Positions 25,972 through 34,040 of a DNA stretch of 64,000 bases are shown in pieces (within the stretch, counting starts at the first letter, position 1; the number at the start of each line of letters is the position of its first letter). A program made the position numbers and the translations under genes. This stretch comes from JAHJDR01 sp964609965 (lineage in GTDB: Bacteria; UBA10199; JADGCS01): assembly GCA_964609965.1 (NCBI GenBank), contig CAZSTS010000005.1, positions 1-64,000 on the forward strand, in the 5' to 3' direction. The notes below the pieces were generated by a model. The model saw nothing but the letters and a program-made list of their open reading frames with translations. It was not told the DNA's origin and did no database searches.

Positions 25972-26799
25972 CTATTTCTCAGGGGGATTGTTTCTTTTGA
26001 TGTAATGAGGGTCACGGTGTCGGCCAACCCAATAGATAAAGAAAAGAAAGATATTATAAAAATACAGTATCCACAAGGTCATCAGAACCAGTGAACTCAA
26101 TGATCCATAAATGAGATTATAACGACCAAAGTATGTTAAGGTGAACCATTTATAAAAAAACTTTCCAAGTTGTAGGGTAAGAGAAAAACTAAGGGCTCCC
26201 CAAAATAATCTTTTAAAATTGATACGTCTTGTTGGCATGGTCATCATCGCTGACCAAAAAATAAAAAATCCCAGAACAACAAAACCACCACGGGAAAAGA
26301 ATTTTGCGTAGTGATGCAAGTTAGTGTCAATTGTTGAAAGCCATCCTGCAATAAGCTCGATGGAGACTGGTGTAAAAAGAATGAAGACAAGGCCAATGAG
26401 CCAGGCCAAAAACAAAAAACGTGTGACTAAGAAATGGCGTCTTTTATCTGTGTGTAAGAGGTTGTTCACAATTCTTTCAAAGTTTATGAAGAGCATGTGG
26501 GCAGAAAACATAAGTGCTATCAAACTAAACCAACCAAAAGCCCTTTTTTTCTTAATAAGGGCGAACATGTTTTGCATGACCAGGTCTGATTGATAGGGCA
26601 GAGTTTCTTGGATGAACCGCGTAAGAGAGTCTTGAATAACTTGTTGCGAGATAAAATATCCTGATACGGTTGCCAGCAAGAGAATCATGGGAAACACAGC
26701 AATCATAGTGTAAAAAGACAGGCTGGCTGCCTTGTTCATGATTTCGAGACGCCGATATGTACGGATATAAAATTTAATTTTATGTAAAATTTGAGACAT
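25972..26799 (-). CDS. YihY/BrkB-family inner-membrane protein
   Basis: A 275-aa protein with about six membrane helices and the family features KAASLSFYTMIAVFPMILLL near the N-terminus and GSLSSLVLMTLWILYFYNIFLF near the C-terminus. The family was once called ribonuclease BN; its real role is unknown, possibly envelope transport. It is 13 nt downstream of the TSP3 surface protein gene and may be co-transcribed. Confidence 0.85.
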   Translation of the reverse strand: MSQILHKIKFYIRTYRRLEIMNKAASLSFYTMIAVFPMILLLATVSGYFISQQVIQDSLTRFIQETLPYQSDLVMQNMFALIKKKRAFGWFSLIALMFSAHMLFINFERIVNNLLHTDKRRHFLVTRFLFLAWLIGLVFILFTPVSIELIAGWLSTIDTNLHHYAKFFSRGGFVVLGFFIFWSAMMTMPTRRINFKRLFWGALSFSLTLQLGKFFYKWFTLTYFGRYNLIYGSLSSLVLMTLWILYFYNIFLFFIYWVGRHRDPHYIKRNNPPEK

Positions 26800-26807
26800 G
26801 GTTTGGG

Positions 26808-26835
26808 AGCTTTCAGCTTTCAGCTTTCAGCTTTT
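26808..26835. repeat. 7-bp tandem array at the stop of the TSP3 gene
   Basis: Four AGCTTTC units (the last AGCTTTT). The TSP3 gene ends (TGA at 26813-26815) inside it, so its last residues KLKAES are repeat-encoded. Confidence 0.85.
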
Positions 26836-28216
26836 GGCGTCGGAAAAGATAAATGCAAGTTAACATAAAACCAAAATACATAAACAAGGCATGACCTTGA
26901 TTCATTAACCTTTGACCTTTGACATTCGACCTTTGACCCATCAACGAGCACCCTCCACCTTGAACTTGGTTGTAACCAGTCAAGCTGACTTGTTCTGCTG
27001 CTGATTGATCATCTGATGGATCATTAGGATCAAAGCCGTTGTCAATTTCGTCCTTATCATTAACGCCGCCACCATCTGTATCTGCTTTATTAGGATCGGT
27101 TTCACCTTGCTCTGGTTCAAATGCCCCATTATGATTTTTATCTTCTTCACCATCAAGTAGGCCGTCACCATCGGTATCAGAGGCGCTGGGGTTAGTGGGG
27201 TTATCACCTGTAAGCTCTATGCAGTCGTCAAGTTCATCGCCATCGGAATCTACTTGATTAGGATCTGCTTCGCCAAGAAAAGGTTCATAGGTTCCATTTT
27301 GATTTAAGTCTTCAACTCCATCAGCACACAAGTCGCCATCACTATCAGCCACGTTAGGGTTTGTGGGGTTGTCGCCATTGACTTCAGTGCCGTCTAAAAT
27401 GCCGTCATCATCTGAATCTGCATCATTGGGGTCTGTTTCGTGGTTATCAAGTTCGTCCCAATCTTCGAGACCATCTTCGTCAAAATCAAAAAGAGCGTGA
27501 GTTACAGAAGTTAAAGTGAGAACACTGCTGGGAACATAATCTTCTCCAATACCAAAGGCGTCGGAAAAAACCTGTAATGAAATAACATTGATAATGTCGC
27601 CCATTCCATCAACCACAATATCTTTAAAGGCGTGGATAGTGAATTCAAGATCTCTGATAGAAGAAGAAGGAGAAGCAAAAAGCGTTACGCTTGCTAGAGA
27701 AGTACTGCCAAAACCAAGGCTAGGATTCAAGGGGTCATAGGAACTATCTGCATTGTAAGCACCAAGTGTGGCTAATGAACCAGCGCTAGAAACACCAACA
27801 AGGGCATCTACTGTTGAGGCATTAAATCCATCGGTTTCACTATCGCCATCTAGATCCATGGAAATAACAATGCTTTCTCCTACACCTAAATCTACTTGAT
27901 CTACAATGCCGCCATAACTAGCTGCGCTTGGGTCTTCGTCTCCATCAGCATCACCAAAAATATAATTATTATAGCTTGTCACACCAATGTGCAGATCATC
28001 GGTGTTCCCATCATAGTAAAAACACAGTTTATCGATGTCAAAACCAGTTCCAGGAACGCCGGCGGGCAAGGCCATGTCACCTTCTATATCATCTTCGAGA
28101 CAGTTCTCATTCGTAAAATCAGCATCAACATCACCTGTGAGCAGAATCGCAGAAAAAGCTGTATTTGAAATAAATAATAAACAAATACCCAAAATCACGA
28201 TGATGTTTCTAAGCAT
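26813..28216 (-). CDS. TSP3-repeat surface protein with Cys-type C-terminal sorting signal
   Basis: A 467-aa exported protein with a signal peptide to about residue 22. A beta-rich domain (about 25-245) has DGD motifs. About six thrombospondin type 3 Ca-binding repeats follow (250-400; DxDxDGLxDxxE, PxxxDSDGD). The C-terminus has GGGCSLMGQ, a short spacer, a hydrophobic helix and RRQK. GGCSL plus helix plus Arg cluster resembles the MYXO-CTERM/GlyGly-type surface-sorting signals processed by dedicated proteases. The spacer between Cys and helix and the last residues are both encoded by 7-bp arrays. The SD AAGGAGG is strong. Two palindromic sites lie upstream at 28261-28290. Confidence 0.8.
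   Translation of the reverse strand: MLRNIIVILGICLLFISNTAFSAILLTGDVDADFTNENCLEDDIEGDMALPAGVPGTGFDIDKLCFYYDGNTDDLHIGVTSYNNYIFGDADGDEDPSAASYGGIVDQVDLGVGESIVISMDLDGDSETDGFNASTVDALVGVSSAGSLATLGAYNADSSYDPLNPSLGFGSTSLASVTLFASPSSSIRDLEFTIHAFKDIVVDGMGDIINVISLQVFSDAFGIGEDYVPSSVLTLTSVTHALFDFDEDGLEDWDELDNHETDPNDADSDDDGILDGTEVNGDNPTNPNVADSDGDLCADGVEDLNQNGTYEPFLGEADPNQVDSDGDELDDCIELTGDNPTNPSASDTDGDGLLDGEEDKNHNGAFEPEQGETDPNKADTDGGGVNDKDEIDNGFDPNDPSDDQSAAEQVSLTGYNQVQGGGCSLMGQRSNVKGQRLMNQGHALFMYFGFMLTCIYLFRRQKLKAES
26895..26945. repeat. 7-bp tandem array inside the TSP3 gene
   Basis: Units related to CCTTTGA (CCTTTGA, CCTTTGA, CATTCGA, CCTTTGA, CCCATCA). They encode the spacer RSNVKGQRLMNQG between the GGGCSL motif and the membrane helix of the sorting signal. 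Confidence 0.8.
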
Positions 28217-28341
28217 GTTGTAGCCTCCTTGGCTGTAGGTAAGAAAGATTATAAATGCCTGTATTAATTAATACTTGTCTTAATTAATACTAGTTTCTTT
28301 TAATCTTAGATACTGTATCTGTCAATGACGTGCTACGCACG
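28217..28341. promoter_or_regulatory. tandem GTMTTAATTAATAC sites upstream of the TSP3 gene
   Basis: GTATTAATTAATAC at 28261-28274 is a perfect 14-bp palindrome; GTCTTAATTAATAC at 28277-28290 differs at one base. Spacing is 16 bp. They lie about 45-75 bp before the TSP3 start on the minus strand, where paired operator half-turn sites would be expected. No regulator gene is adjacent. Confidence 0.45.
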
Positions 28342-28463
28342 GTGTAAGGCATAAGGCATAAGGCATAAGGCATAAGGCATAAGGCGTAAGGCATAAGGCA
28401 CAAGTCGCAAGTCTCAGGTCTCAGGTTCTTGTAACCTGTAACCTGCTAACCTGCGAACCTGTA
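28342..28463. repeat. long graded 7-bp tandem array
   Basis: About seventeen units: GGCATAA repeated, one GGCGTAA, then GGCACAA, GTCGCAA, GTCTCAG, GTCTCAG, and a switch to GTAACCT, GTAACCT, GCTAACCT, GCGAACCT. The unit sequence changes step by step while the 7-bp period is kept. Confidence 0.9.
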
Positions 28464-28609
28464 TCCCAATCCCCCCACATTCTTTCTCAATCTGATAAAA
28501 ATGGGGTGTTCTTTTTATAATGATAATGACAAATGGGGGGTCATCTTAAATAGGCTAATAAATACAATCGGTTGTGCGAATCTTTTTACTAAAACCATGG
28601 CATGGGAAT

Positions 28610-28620
28610 TGCATTATAAT
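28610..28620 (+). promoter_or_regulatory. candidate -10 box before the tandem TSP3 lipoprotein genes
   Basis: A perfect TATAAT at 28615-28620, 42 nt before the ATG at 28662. No good -35 hexamer is found at normal spacing, so this is tentative. Confidence 0.35.
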
Positions 28621-28661
28621 GTTAAAGAATGTGTAATTGTAACCAAATAACGAGGTATATT

Positions 28662-29771
28662 ATGGGCAATAATATCTTTAAAATATTTATGGTGATTTGT
28701 GTTTGTTTCATTATGGGACTTGCGTTTATTCAATGCAGTGATGGTGATAAATTTACTCCAGATCCTAGTATCATAGTTGATACTGATGGTGATGGATTTT
28801 TGGATACAGAAGATTTCTGTCCCGCTTTAGCTACGGAAACTAACGTTGATACTGATGGTGATGGTGTTGGTGATGGTTGTGATAACTGCCTTGATGATCC
28901 TAATGCAGACCAAGCTGATGCTGATGGTAATGATGTAGGTGATGTGTGTGATAGTGATGGAGGCGAAGGTGAAGGCGAGGGCGAAGGTGAAGGCGAAGGT
29001 GAAGGTGAAGGTGAGGCTGATAATGATGGTGATGGTGTTCCTGATGCATCAGACAATTGTCCTAACTATGGAGATGATGCAGACCAAACAGATTTTGACG
29101 AAGATGGTGTAGGTGATGTTTGTGATAATTGTTATGGTCACTCTAATGCAGATCAAACAGATACTGATGGAGATGGTTTTGGAGATGTCTGTGATACAGA
29201 AGATTGCAGTGATGGATTTGATAACGATGGAGATGGTGCTGTAGACTGTGCTGATAGCAGCTGTGTTAAAGAAGATCATTGTGATTATGATGGTGACGAA
29301 TTAGCAAACAGTGTTGATCACGATGATGATGGTGATGGTTTGCAAGATGACGTTGATAACTGTAAGTGGAACGCTGCAGAGTGGTGGTTGGTTCCTTATT
29401 GGTGGTATCAGGATAACAATGGTTTTTATGATCTAGCAGATATGCCTGTTGATGCCGATGATGAATTATATGCACTGAATGATGCCTTTGAAGAATTATA
29501 TACCGTGAAAGCGCTTGCGGCACTTTTCTTTCAATATGAAAGGGCCACGTTACAATTTGTCGATGCAGGATTAAACATGCAAGACGCTGTTTATTTCTTG
29601 AATAATTCAGTTACATCAGAGGCTGAAAATTATGGCGACAAATTCACTTATAATAATACTGAGTATTATGTTAAGGACGTTAAGTATGCAGGCACTTTTC
29701 AATATGATACGGATAACGATGGTATAGGGAATGCTTGTGATTACAATCAGCAGGTACTTCAAGCTCACTGA
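28662..29771 (+). CDS. TSP3-repeat lipoprotein-like surface protein 1
   Basis: A 369-aa exported protein. The signal peptide ends FIQC-S; Gln before Cys is atypical for a lipobox, but the same FIQC occurs in the next gene, so lipidation or an alternative cleavage is possible. About eight Ca-binding TSP3 units follow (DxDGDGxxDxxDNC), interrupted near residues 100-118 by a Gly-Glu dipeptide run. The C-terminal 120 residues are a separate helical domain ending with another DNDGIGNACD unit. Start at 28662 with ACGAGG upstream; the frame to 28629 is not preferred. It is paired with a diverged duplicate downstream. Confidence 0.78.
   Translation: MGNNIFKIFMVICVCFIMGLAFIQCSDGDKFTPDPSIIVDTDGDGFLDTEDFCPALATETNVDTDGDGVGDGCDNCLDDPNADQADADGNDVGDVCDSDGGEGEGEGEGEGEGEGEGEADNDGDGVPDASDNCPNYGDDADQTDFDEDGVGDVCDNCYGHSNADQTDTDGDGFGDVCDTEDCSDGFDNDGDGAVDCADSSCVKEDHCDYDGDELANSVDHDDDGDGLQDDVDNCKWNAAEWWLVPYWWYQDNNGFYDLADMPVDADDELYALNDAFEELYTVKALAALFFQYERATLQFVDAGLNMQDAVYFLNNSVTSEAENYGDKFTYNNTEYYVKDVKYAGTFQYDTDNDGIGNACDYNQQVLQAH
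28963..29014 (+). repeat. hexanucleotide GGYGAR repeat coding (Gly-Glu)n
   Basis: About nine consecutive GGYGAR hexamers in frame, giving a Gly-Glu run within the TSP3 protein. Hexamer slippage would change length without a frameshift. Confidence 0.85.
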
Positions 29772-29797
29772 TGATGCTACTTTAAACGAGGTAAATT

Positions 29798-31288
29798 ATG
29801 AACATTAGAAAATATCAAACAATTATCATGGTGGTCTTATGTCTTGTTCTGAGCATTGGATTTATTCAATGCGGTGGTGGTGGAGAGGACCTAGATCCAG
29901 ATCTAGACATCATTGATACAGATGGTGATGAGGTCATGGATGGTTTAGATAATTGCCCTGATATTTATAACCCAGATCAGACAGATAGTGACGCTGATTT
30001 GGTTGGTGACGAGTGTGATAATTGTCCAGCTAACTTCAATCCTACACAGGCTGATTCTGATGGAGATGGTGGCGAAGGCGATGGTTTTCCTGATGCCTGT
30101 GATAATTGTTGGGAAATTAGCAATCCTGATCAAGAGGACATGGATGAAGATGGTGAAGGTGATCTCTGTGATGATGACATAGATGGCGATGGTATTGATA
30201 ATGAACCTGATAATTGTGACGAGGTCGCTAATCCAGACCAGGAAAACAGTGATAGTGCTTATGGTGACGACTGTGGTGATCCTTGTGATACTTTTGAAGA
30301 CACTGCAGACACAGTCAATACGTTTGGTAGTGCCTATTGTGCTGATTCTGATTATTGCTCTGATACAGGTGCTCCTGATGGCATTCCAGATGACGAGGAT
30401 GTCTGTCCTACTGAGTGTGACCCCTTACAGTATGATACTGACCATGATGGAGAAGGTAACGAATGTGATACTGATCCTGATGACGATGGCTTAGTTGGTG
30501 ACCTTGATCCCTATCCATTGAACCCAGGTTCTTGTGAAGGCGGCGGCAACCTGGATACAGAGGATACTAATCAGGAATCTGACGACAATGATGGTGATGG
30601 GATCTGTGATGGTGCAGATAACTGCATGAATACAGAAAATCCAGGTCAGGATGATACTGATGGAGATGGTATCGGTGATCTTTGTGATACAGATGAAGGC
30701 ACACCAGAGGAGGGTGATGACGAAACTGCTGATGATGATGATGATGATATTTCAAATGCAGATGATCTTTGTCCTGATTTAGAGTCAGAAATAAATACAG
30801 ATATGGATGGTGATGGTATTGGTGATCCTTGTGATTCAGATGCCGATGGTGACGGCCTTTGCGATAAAGCAGAGTATTGTGACGCAATTGACATCGATGG
30901 TGAAAATTCAAATTATTGGTTCTTTCTAGATATGACAAATGGTACGGCTCCAACGACAATCATTGCACAGTGGACCTACAGTGTTGTGTATGGTGAAAGA
31001 GGACAGGGTTTGCCAGCTGTGGTGGCAAAAAATGATGAAGTTAATCTCAAAAAAGAGATAGCTCTTATGTCCATCTACTATGCAGCCAATCCTGTTCCCA
31101 TTGAAATTCGTAACTTTTCCTGTATGCATGATATATGTGTTGATGGGATTCTTGATTATAACAAAGCAGGAAGCACTTTGCTTAGTTCTTGTCCTGGTGT
31201 GCCTCAACCCATCATTGCGAAAGTAGGAATATGCATTAGGCAAAATGGCACTTTTACAGGTCCGGAAGTTAAGCTGTTTACTCCTTGA
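29798..31288 (+). CDS. TSP3-repeat lipoprotein-like surface protein 2
   Basis: A 496-aa exported protein, a diverged tandem duplicate of the preceding gene with the same translation leader (AACGAGGTAAATT before ATG) and the same FIQC end of the signal peptide. About ten TSP3 units rich in DTDGDGIGDxCD follow, including an Asp run near residue 315. The last 110 residues form a separate domain with several Cys (SCMHDICVDGI, SSCPGV), unlike the first copy. It probably needs Ca for folding and lies on the cell surface. A strong terminator follows. Confidence 0.78.
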   Translation: MNIRKYQTIIMVVLCLVLSIGFIQCGGGGEDLDPDLDIIDTDGDEVMDGLDNCPDIYNPDQTDSDADLVGDECDNCPANFNPTQADSDGDGGEGDGFPDACDNCWEISNPDQEDMDEDGEGDLCDDDIDGDGIDNEPDNCDEVANPDQENSDSAYGDDCGDPCDTFEDTADTVNTFGSAYCADSDYCSDTGAPDGIPDDEDVCPTECDPLQYDTDHDGEGNECDTDPDDDGLVGDLDPYPLNPGSCEGGGNLDTEDTNQESDDNDGDGICDGADNCMNTENPGQDDTDGDGIGDLCDTDEGTPEEGDDETADDDDDDISNADDLCPDLESEINTDMDGDGIGDPCDSDADGDGLCDKAEYCDAIDIDGENSNYWFFLDMTNGTAPTTIIAQWTYSVVYGERGQGLPAVVAKNDEVNLKKEIALMSIYYAANPVPIEIRNFSCMHDICVDGILDYNKAGSTLLSSCPGVPQPIIAKVGICIRQNGTFTGPEVKLFTP

Positions 31289-31318
31289 TAATATGATAGC
31301 CAAAAGTATTTCTTAATA

Positions 31319-31355
31319 AAAACGCTCTTCTATTTATAGAAGGGCGTTTTTTTTT
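31319..31355 (+). terminator. Rho-independent terminator
   Basis: AACGCTCTTCTA (31321-31332) pairs with TAGAAGGGCGTT (31337-31348), with one G-T pair, followed by nine T. It ends the two-gene TSP3 unit. Confidence 0.92.
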
Positions 31356-31405
31356 ATTCTGAATTGCCGATTGATAATTGCCCCTGTCTTCTCTAATGTC
31401 CCCTC

Positions 31406-33925
31406 ATGTCCCTTCACCTGTACCACGGCCCTGCTAGTCCTCAAAAAACCAAGAGACTTTTCGAGTTTTTTGACAAAAAACCATCACTCGCCAAAGACTA
31501 TCGCGTGATTGTACCTGATCAATCCCATCTTGTAGGCCTCAAGGCCCGTTATTTACAACACAGTACAAAACCTTGCCTTGTTGGTAATGCTGTATTGACT
31601 TGGGATCATTTTCTCATTGAACTTATCCAGACCAATCTCCCTCGAGTTCATGTGGCGGATCGCCAGCTTTGTTTTTATCTTATTTTCCTGCTCCTCAAAA
31701 GTCAGCATCAAGGTCTTATCCAAGATAACAAAAACACACATCGCCTGGTTTCCGAAATCTATCACCTATTTACTCAACTAAAATCCTGTGGTTTGGATTT
31801 TGAATCAGCAAAAAGAATTCTTGGTGAACGAATCGATTGTCCTGAGGTTTTTGATCTTTTTAAAGACTATCAAAGCATTCTTGAAGAGAACCATTACTTT
31901 GATCAAGGGGATCTTTATCTCACTGTTCTGAATCTACTCAAAAAAAATCAGCTTAAACTTCCTCAAGAAAACCTAGAATTATTTATATCAGGCATTTACC
32001 CCTTAAGACCAGGTCATCGTGAGATTTTAAGATATTTCAAAGAAAAACATTCTCAAATGACTGTCCATGTTTTTTACGATGAAGATTATTCACAAGAAGA
32101 GCATCTTTTGGACAAGGCCTTTGAAGATCTGGGTTCTTTGGCTGATACAACAGAGTATTTTGAACCAAAAAAAATCATCAAAGAACAAGTTATCGAACTG
32201 AGAACGCCTTATCACGAAATTGATTTTATAACTGATCTCATCTGCAAACAAATCAAAGCAGGGACGCCAGGAAATAGGTTCGCACTTGTTGTTCCCAATG
32301 AAAAATATGTATTGCCGTTACTAAATAGATTCACAGCGGCTCAGGTTTCCGTTTCAATTCAAATGCCTTTGTCTGTTCTAGAATTTATTGATACAGGCAA
32401 AATTAATGACCAATCTACAACAAAACTTATTGACCAATTTCGCCAAACACAGAATCAGTTTTCTGCTTATAAAATTCGATCAAAAACAAGTTTAGAGGCG
32501 CAGCTTTTTGGTGTAGAATTTGCCAAAGTTCATTTGAAAGACCTGGATCAAAGTGTAGACGAATCGGATAAACAAGATTTTATTAATGAACTCATCGAAT
32601 ATTCTTTTGTGCCTGCCCATAGCTTTCCAGGGCAGTTAGTGATCACCACACCTCAGGCTATTAGCGCCTATGATGATAGACAAATCTTTTTTACGGGGTT
32701 TTGCTTGGAGAACATGGTGGTGAGAAGAGACGGTGTTTTGTTTTCAAACAAAGTCTATTCAGATCCAGATTTTATGGAGATGCTTGAGTCGCCAAGTTTT
32801 TTGCTCAAGCTTTCTCTGGAAAAGATTAAAAGGATTTTGAGTTGTTCCCCAAATATTTTGCTGACTGTACCCGAATTTGATTTTACCGATAAACCTGTTA
32901 CCAAGCTTAAGCTAGGAGAGGGTTTTGCACTCAACAATATCATGACACCAGCGCCTACAAAGCCCAAACACAGACGGTTTGCCAGTGATTATTTTCAATC
33001 AAAGAAAAAAACATTTTCTCTTTCAGAATTAGAAGAATATCTAAAATGCCCTTACCGTTATTATGCGCAATACCACCTTAAATTGGACAGACCAAGAATT
33101 AAAGACATTGAACCTGACCCAGATGTTAAAGGGATATTTGTTCACAATGTTTTACAAAGATTAATCCAAAACAACGAGAACATGTATTTAGAAGGTTTAG
33201 AATATGAGTTGTACCGTAAAAAGTTAGTTAAGAAGCTGGGTTTTCTCATTCAAAAGGAAATCGAATCAACCGAAGTGCTTGGAACTTATCACGAGAGTGT
33301 TATAGAGTTTTTTGCCTACCGTGTTTATAAAACAATTATTGAGTTATTAAATATAGAAGCCGAAAATTATAAATCAGCTAAGAAAAAAACTATTCCAAAG
33401 CTGTACGAATGGCGTTTTGGCAATAAAAAAAGCGCAAGCCCAGGAAGCCCTAATAATCTTTTTGTTGTAGATACATCTTATGGTGCTGTGCATGTGAGAG
33501 GAAGAATTGATCGTGTGGACACTTGTCCTTCTGAGAAAAACTTTTCGGTCATTGACTATAAAACAGGTAATGCACCAACACTTGCCGATATTAAATCTGG
33601 AAAAACTCTCCAATTACCACTCTACCTCATGGCGGTGAATAAGATTCAGTACCCTCAATTTACACCAACCGGTGCTTACTATTACCTTCTCAAAACAAAT
33701 GAGATTAAAGGATTTACACTTAAAGGAACATCAGATGCTCCTCTGATGCATGCCCGGTCTCAACTTGAAGGGGAGGATTGGCTCAAAATTCAAGAAACCG
33801 TTGTTCACCGTGTAGGACAAGTGGTTTCAGGAATTCACGAAGGCAAGTTTGATCCAGAACCACAAAGCGATCAGCTGTGTCGGTTTTGTGACTTTAAAAA
33901 GATATGCGGATATTATAGTTCGTAG
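31406..33925 (+). CDS. addB: AddB-like subunit, PD-(D/E)XK nuclease with Fe-S cysteines
   Basis: An 839-aa protein resembling the AddB subunit of the AddAB double-strand break resection complex. The N-terminal part keeps the helicase-like fold, but the expected phosphate loop is degenerate (YHGPASPQKT), as in the inactive translocase of AddB/RecC. The C-terminal RecB-type nuclease (about 540-839) has GIFVHNVLQ, GRIDRVD, VIDYKTG and QLPLY. The Cys set KCPYRYY near 547 and CRFCDFKKIC near 826-835 should bind [4Fe-4S]. The stop codon lies in a 7-bp array. The AddA-like gene follows. Confidence 0.85.
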   Translation: MSLHLYHGPASPQKTKRLFEFFDKKPSLAKDYRVIVPDQSHLVGLKARYLQHSTKPCLVGNAVLTWDHFLIELIQTNLPRVHVADRQLCFYLIFLLLKSQHQGLIQDNKNTHRLVSEIYHLFTQLKSCGLDFESAKRILGERIDCPEVFDLFKDYQSILEENHYFDQGDLYLTVLNLLKKNQLKLPQENLELFISGIYPLRPGHREILRYFKEKHSQMTVHVFYDEDYSQEEHLLDKAFEDLGSLADTTEYFEPKKIIKEQVIELRTPYHEIDFITDLICKQIKAGTPGNRFALVVPNEKYVLPLLNRFTAAQVSVSIQMPLSVLEFIDTGKINDQSTTKLIDQFRQTQNQFSAYKIRSKTSLEAQLFGVEFAKVHLKDLDQSVDESDKQDFINELIEYSFVPAHSFPGQLVITTPQAISAYDDRQIFFTGFCLENMVVRRDGVLFSNKVYSDPDFMEMLESPSFLLKLSLEKIKRILSCSPNILLTVPEFDFTDKPVTKLKLGEGFALNNIMTPAPTKPKHRRFASDYFQSKKKTFSLSELEEYLKCPYRYYAQYHLKLDRPRIKDIEPDPDVKGIFVHNVLQRLIQNNENMYLEGLEYELYRKKLVKKLGFLIQKEIESTEVLGTYHESVIEFFAYRVYKTIIELLNIEAENYKSAKKKTIPKLYEWRFGNKKSASPGSPNNLFVVDTSYGAVHVRGRIDRVDTCPSEKNFSVIDYKTGNAPTLADIKSGKTLQLPLYLMAVNKIQYPQFTPTGAYYYLLKTNEIKGFTLKGTSDAPLMHARSQLEGEDWLKIQETVVHRVGQVVSGIHEGKFDPEPQSDQLCRFCDFKKICGYYSS

Positions 33926-33968
33926 ATTGTGGGTCGTGAATCGTGAATCGTGAATCGTGGTTGTAGAA
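33918..33968. repeat. 7-bp tandem array after addB
   Basis: Units TTCGTAGA, TTGTGGG, TCGTGAA three times, TCGTGGT, TGTAGAA. The addB stop (TAG 33923-33925) is inside the first unit. Confidence 0.85.
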
Positions 33969-33970
33969 CT

Positions 33971-34033
33971 GTAGGGGCAAACCCTTGTGGTTGCCCGAAA
34001 AATTGAACGGGCGGGCACAAGACCCGCCCTTAC
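33971..34033. repeat. GTAGGGGC palindromic element before addA
   Basis: An outer pair GTAGGGGC/GCCCTTAC encloses GGGCGGGCACAAGACCCGCCC and a smaller GGCAAACCCTTGTGGTTGCC stem. It ends 7 nt before the addA start codon, so a structure in the mRNA could affect addA translation. Confidence 0.8.
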
Positions 34034-34040
34034 CGGATTA

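Noticed and set aside
28342..28463. CRISPR-like array
   Set aside because: Units are 7 bp with no spacers, and no cas gene is present.
28730..30959. Long antisense ORFs rich in Ser/Pro or His opposite the TSP3 genes
   Set aside because: They mirror the GAT/GGT codon repeats of the real Asp/Gly-rich genes and have no start context.
28662..31288. RTX toxin repeats
   Set aside because: The repeats follow DxDGDGxxDxxDNC of thrombospondin type 3, not the GGxGxDxUx nonapeptide, and signal peptides are present instead of a type I secretion C-terminus.
33987..34040. Upstream start for addA at 33987
   Set aside because: It would translate the GTAGGGGC repeat; the helicase Q motif begins just after the ATG at 34050.
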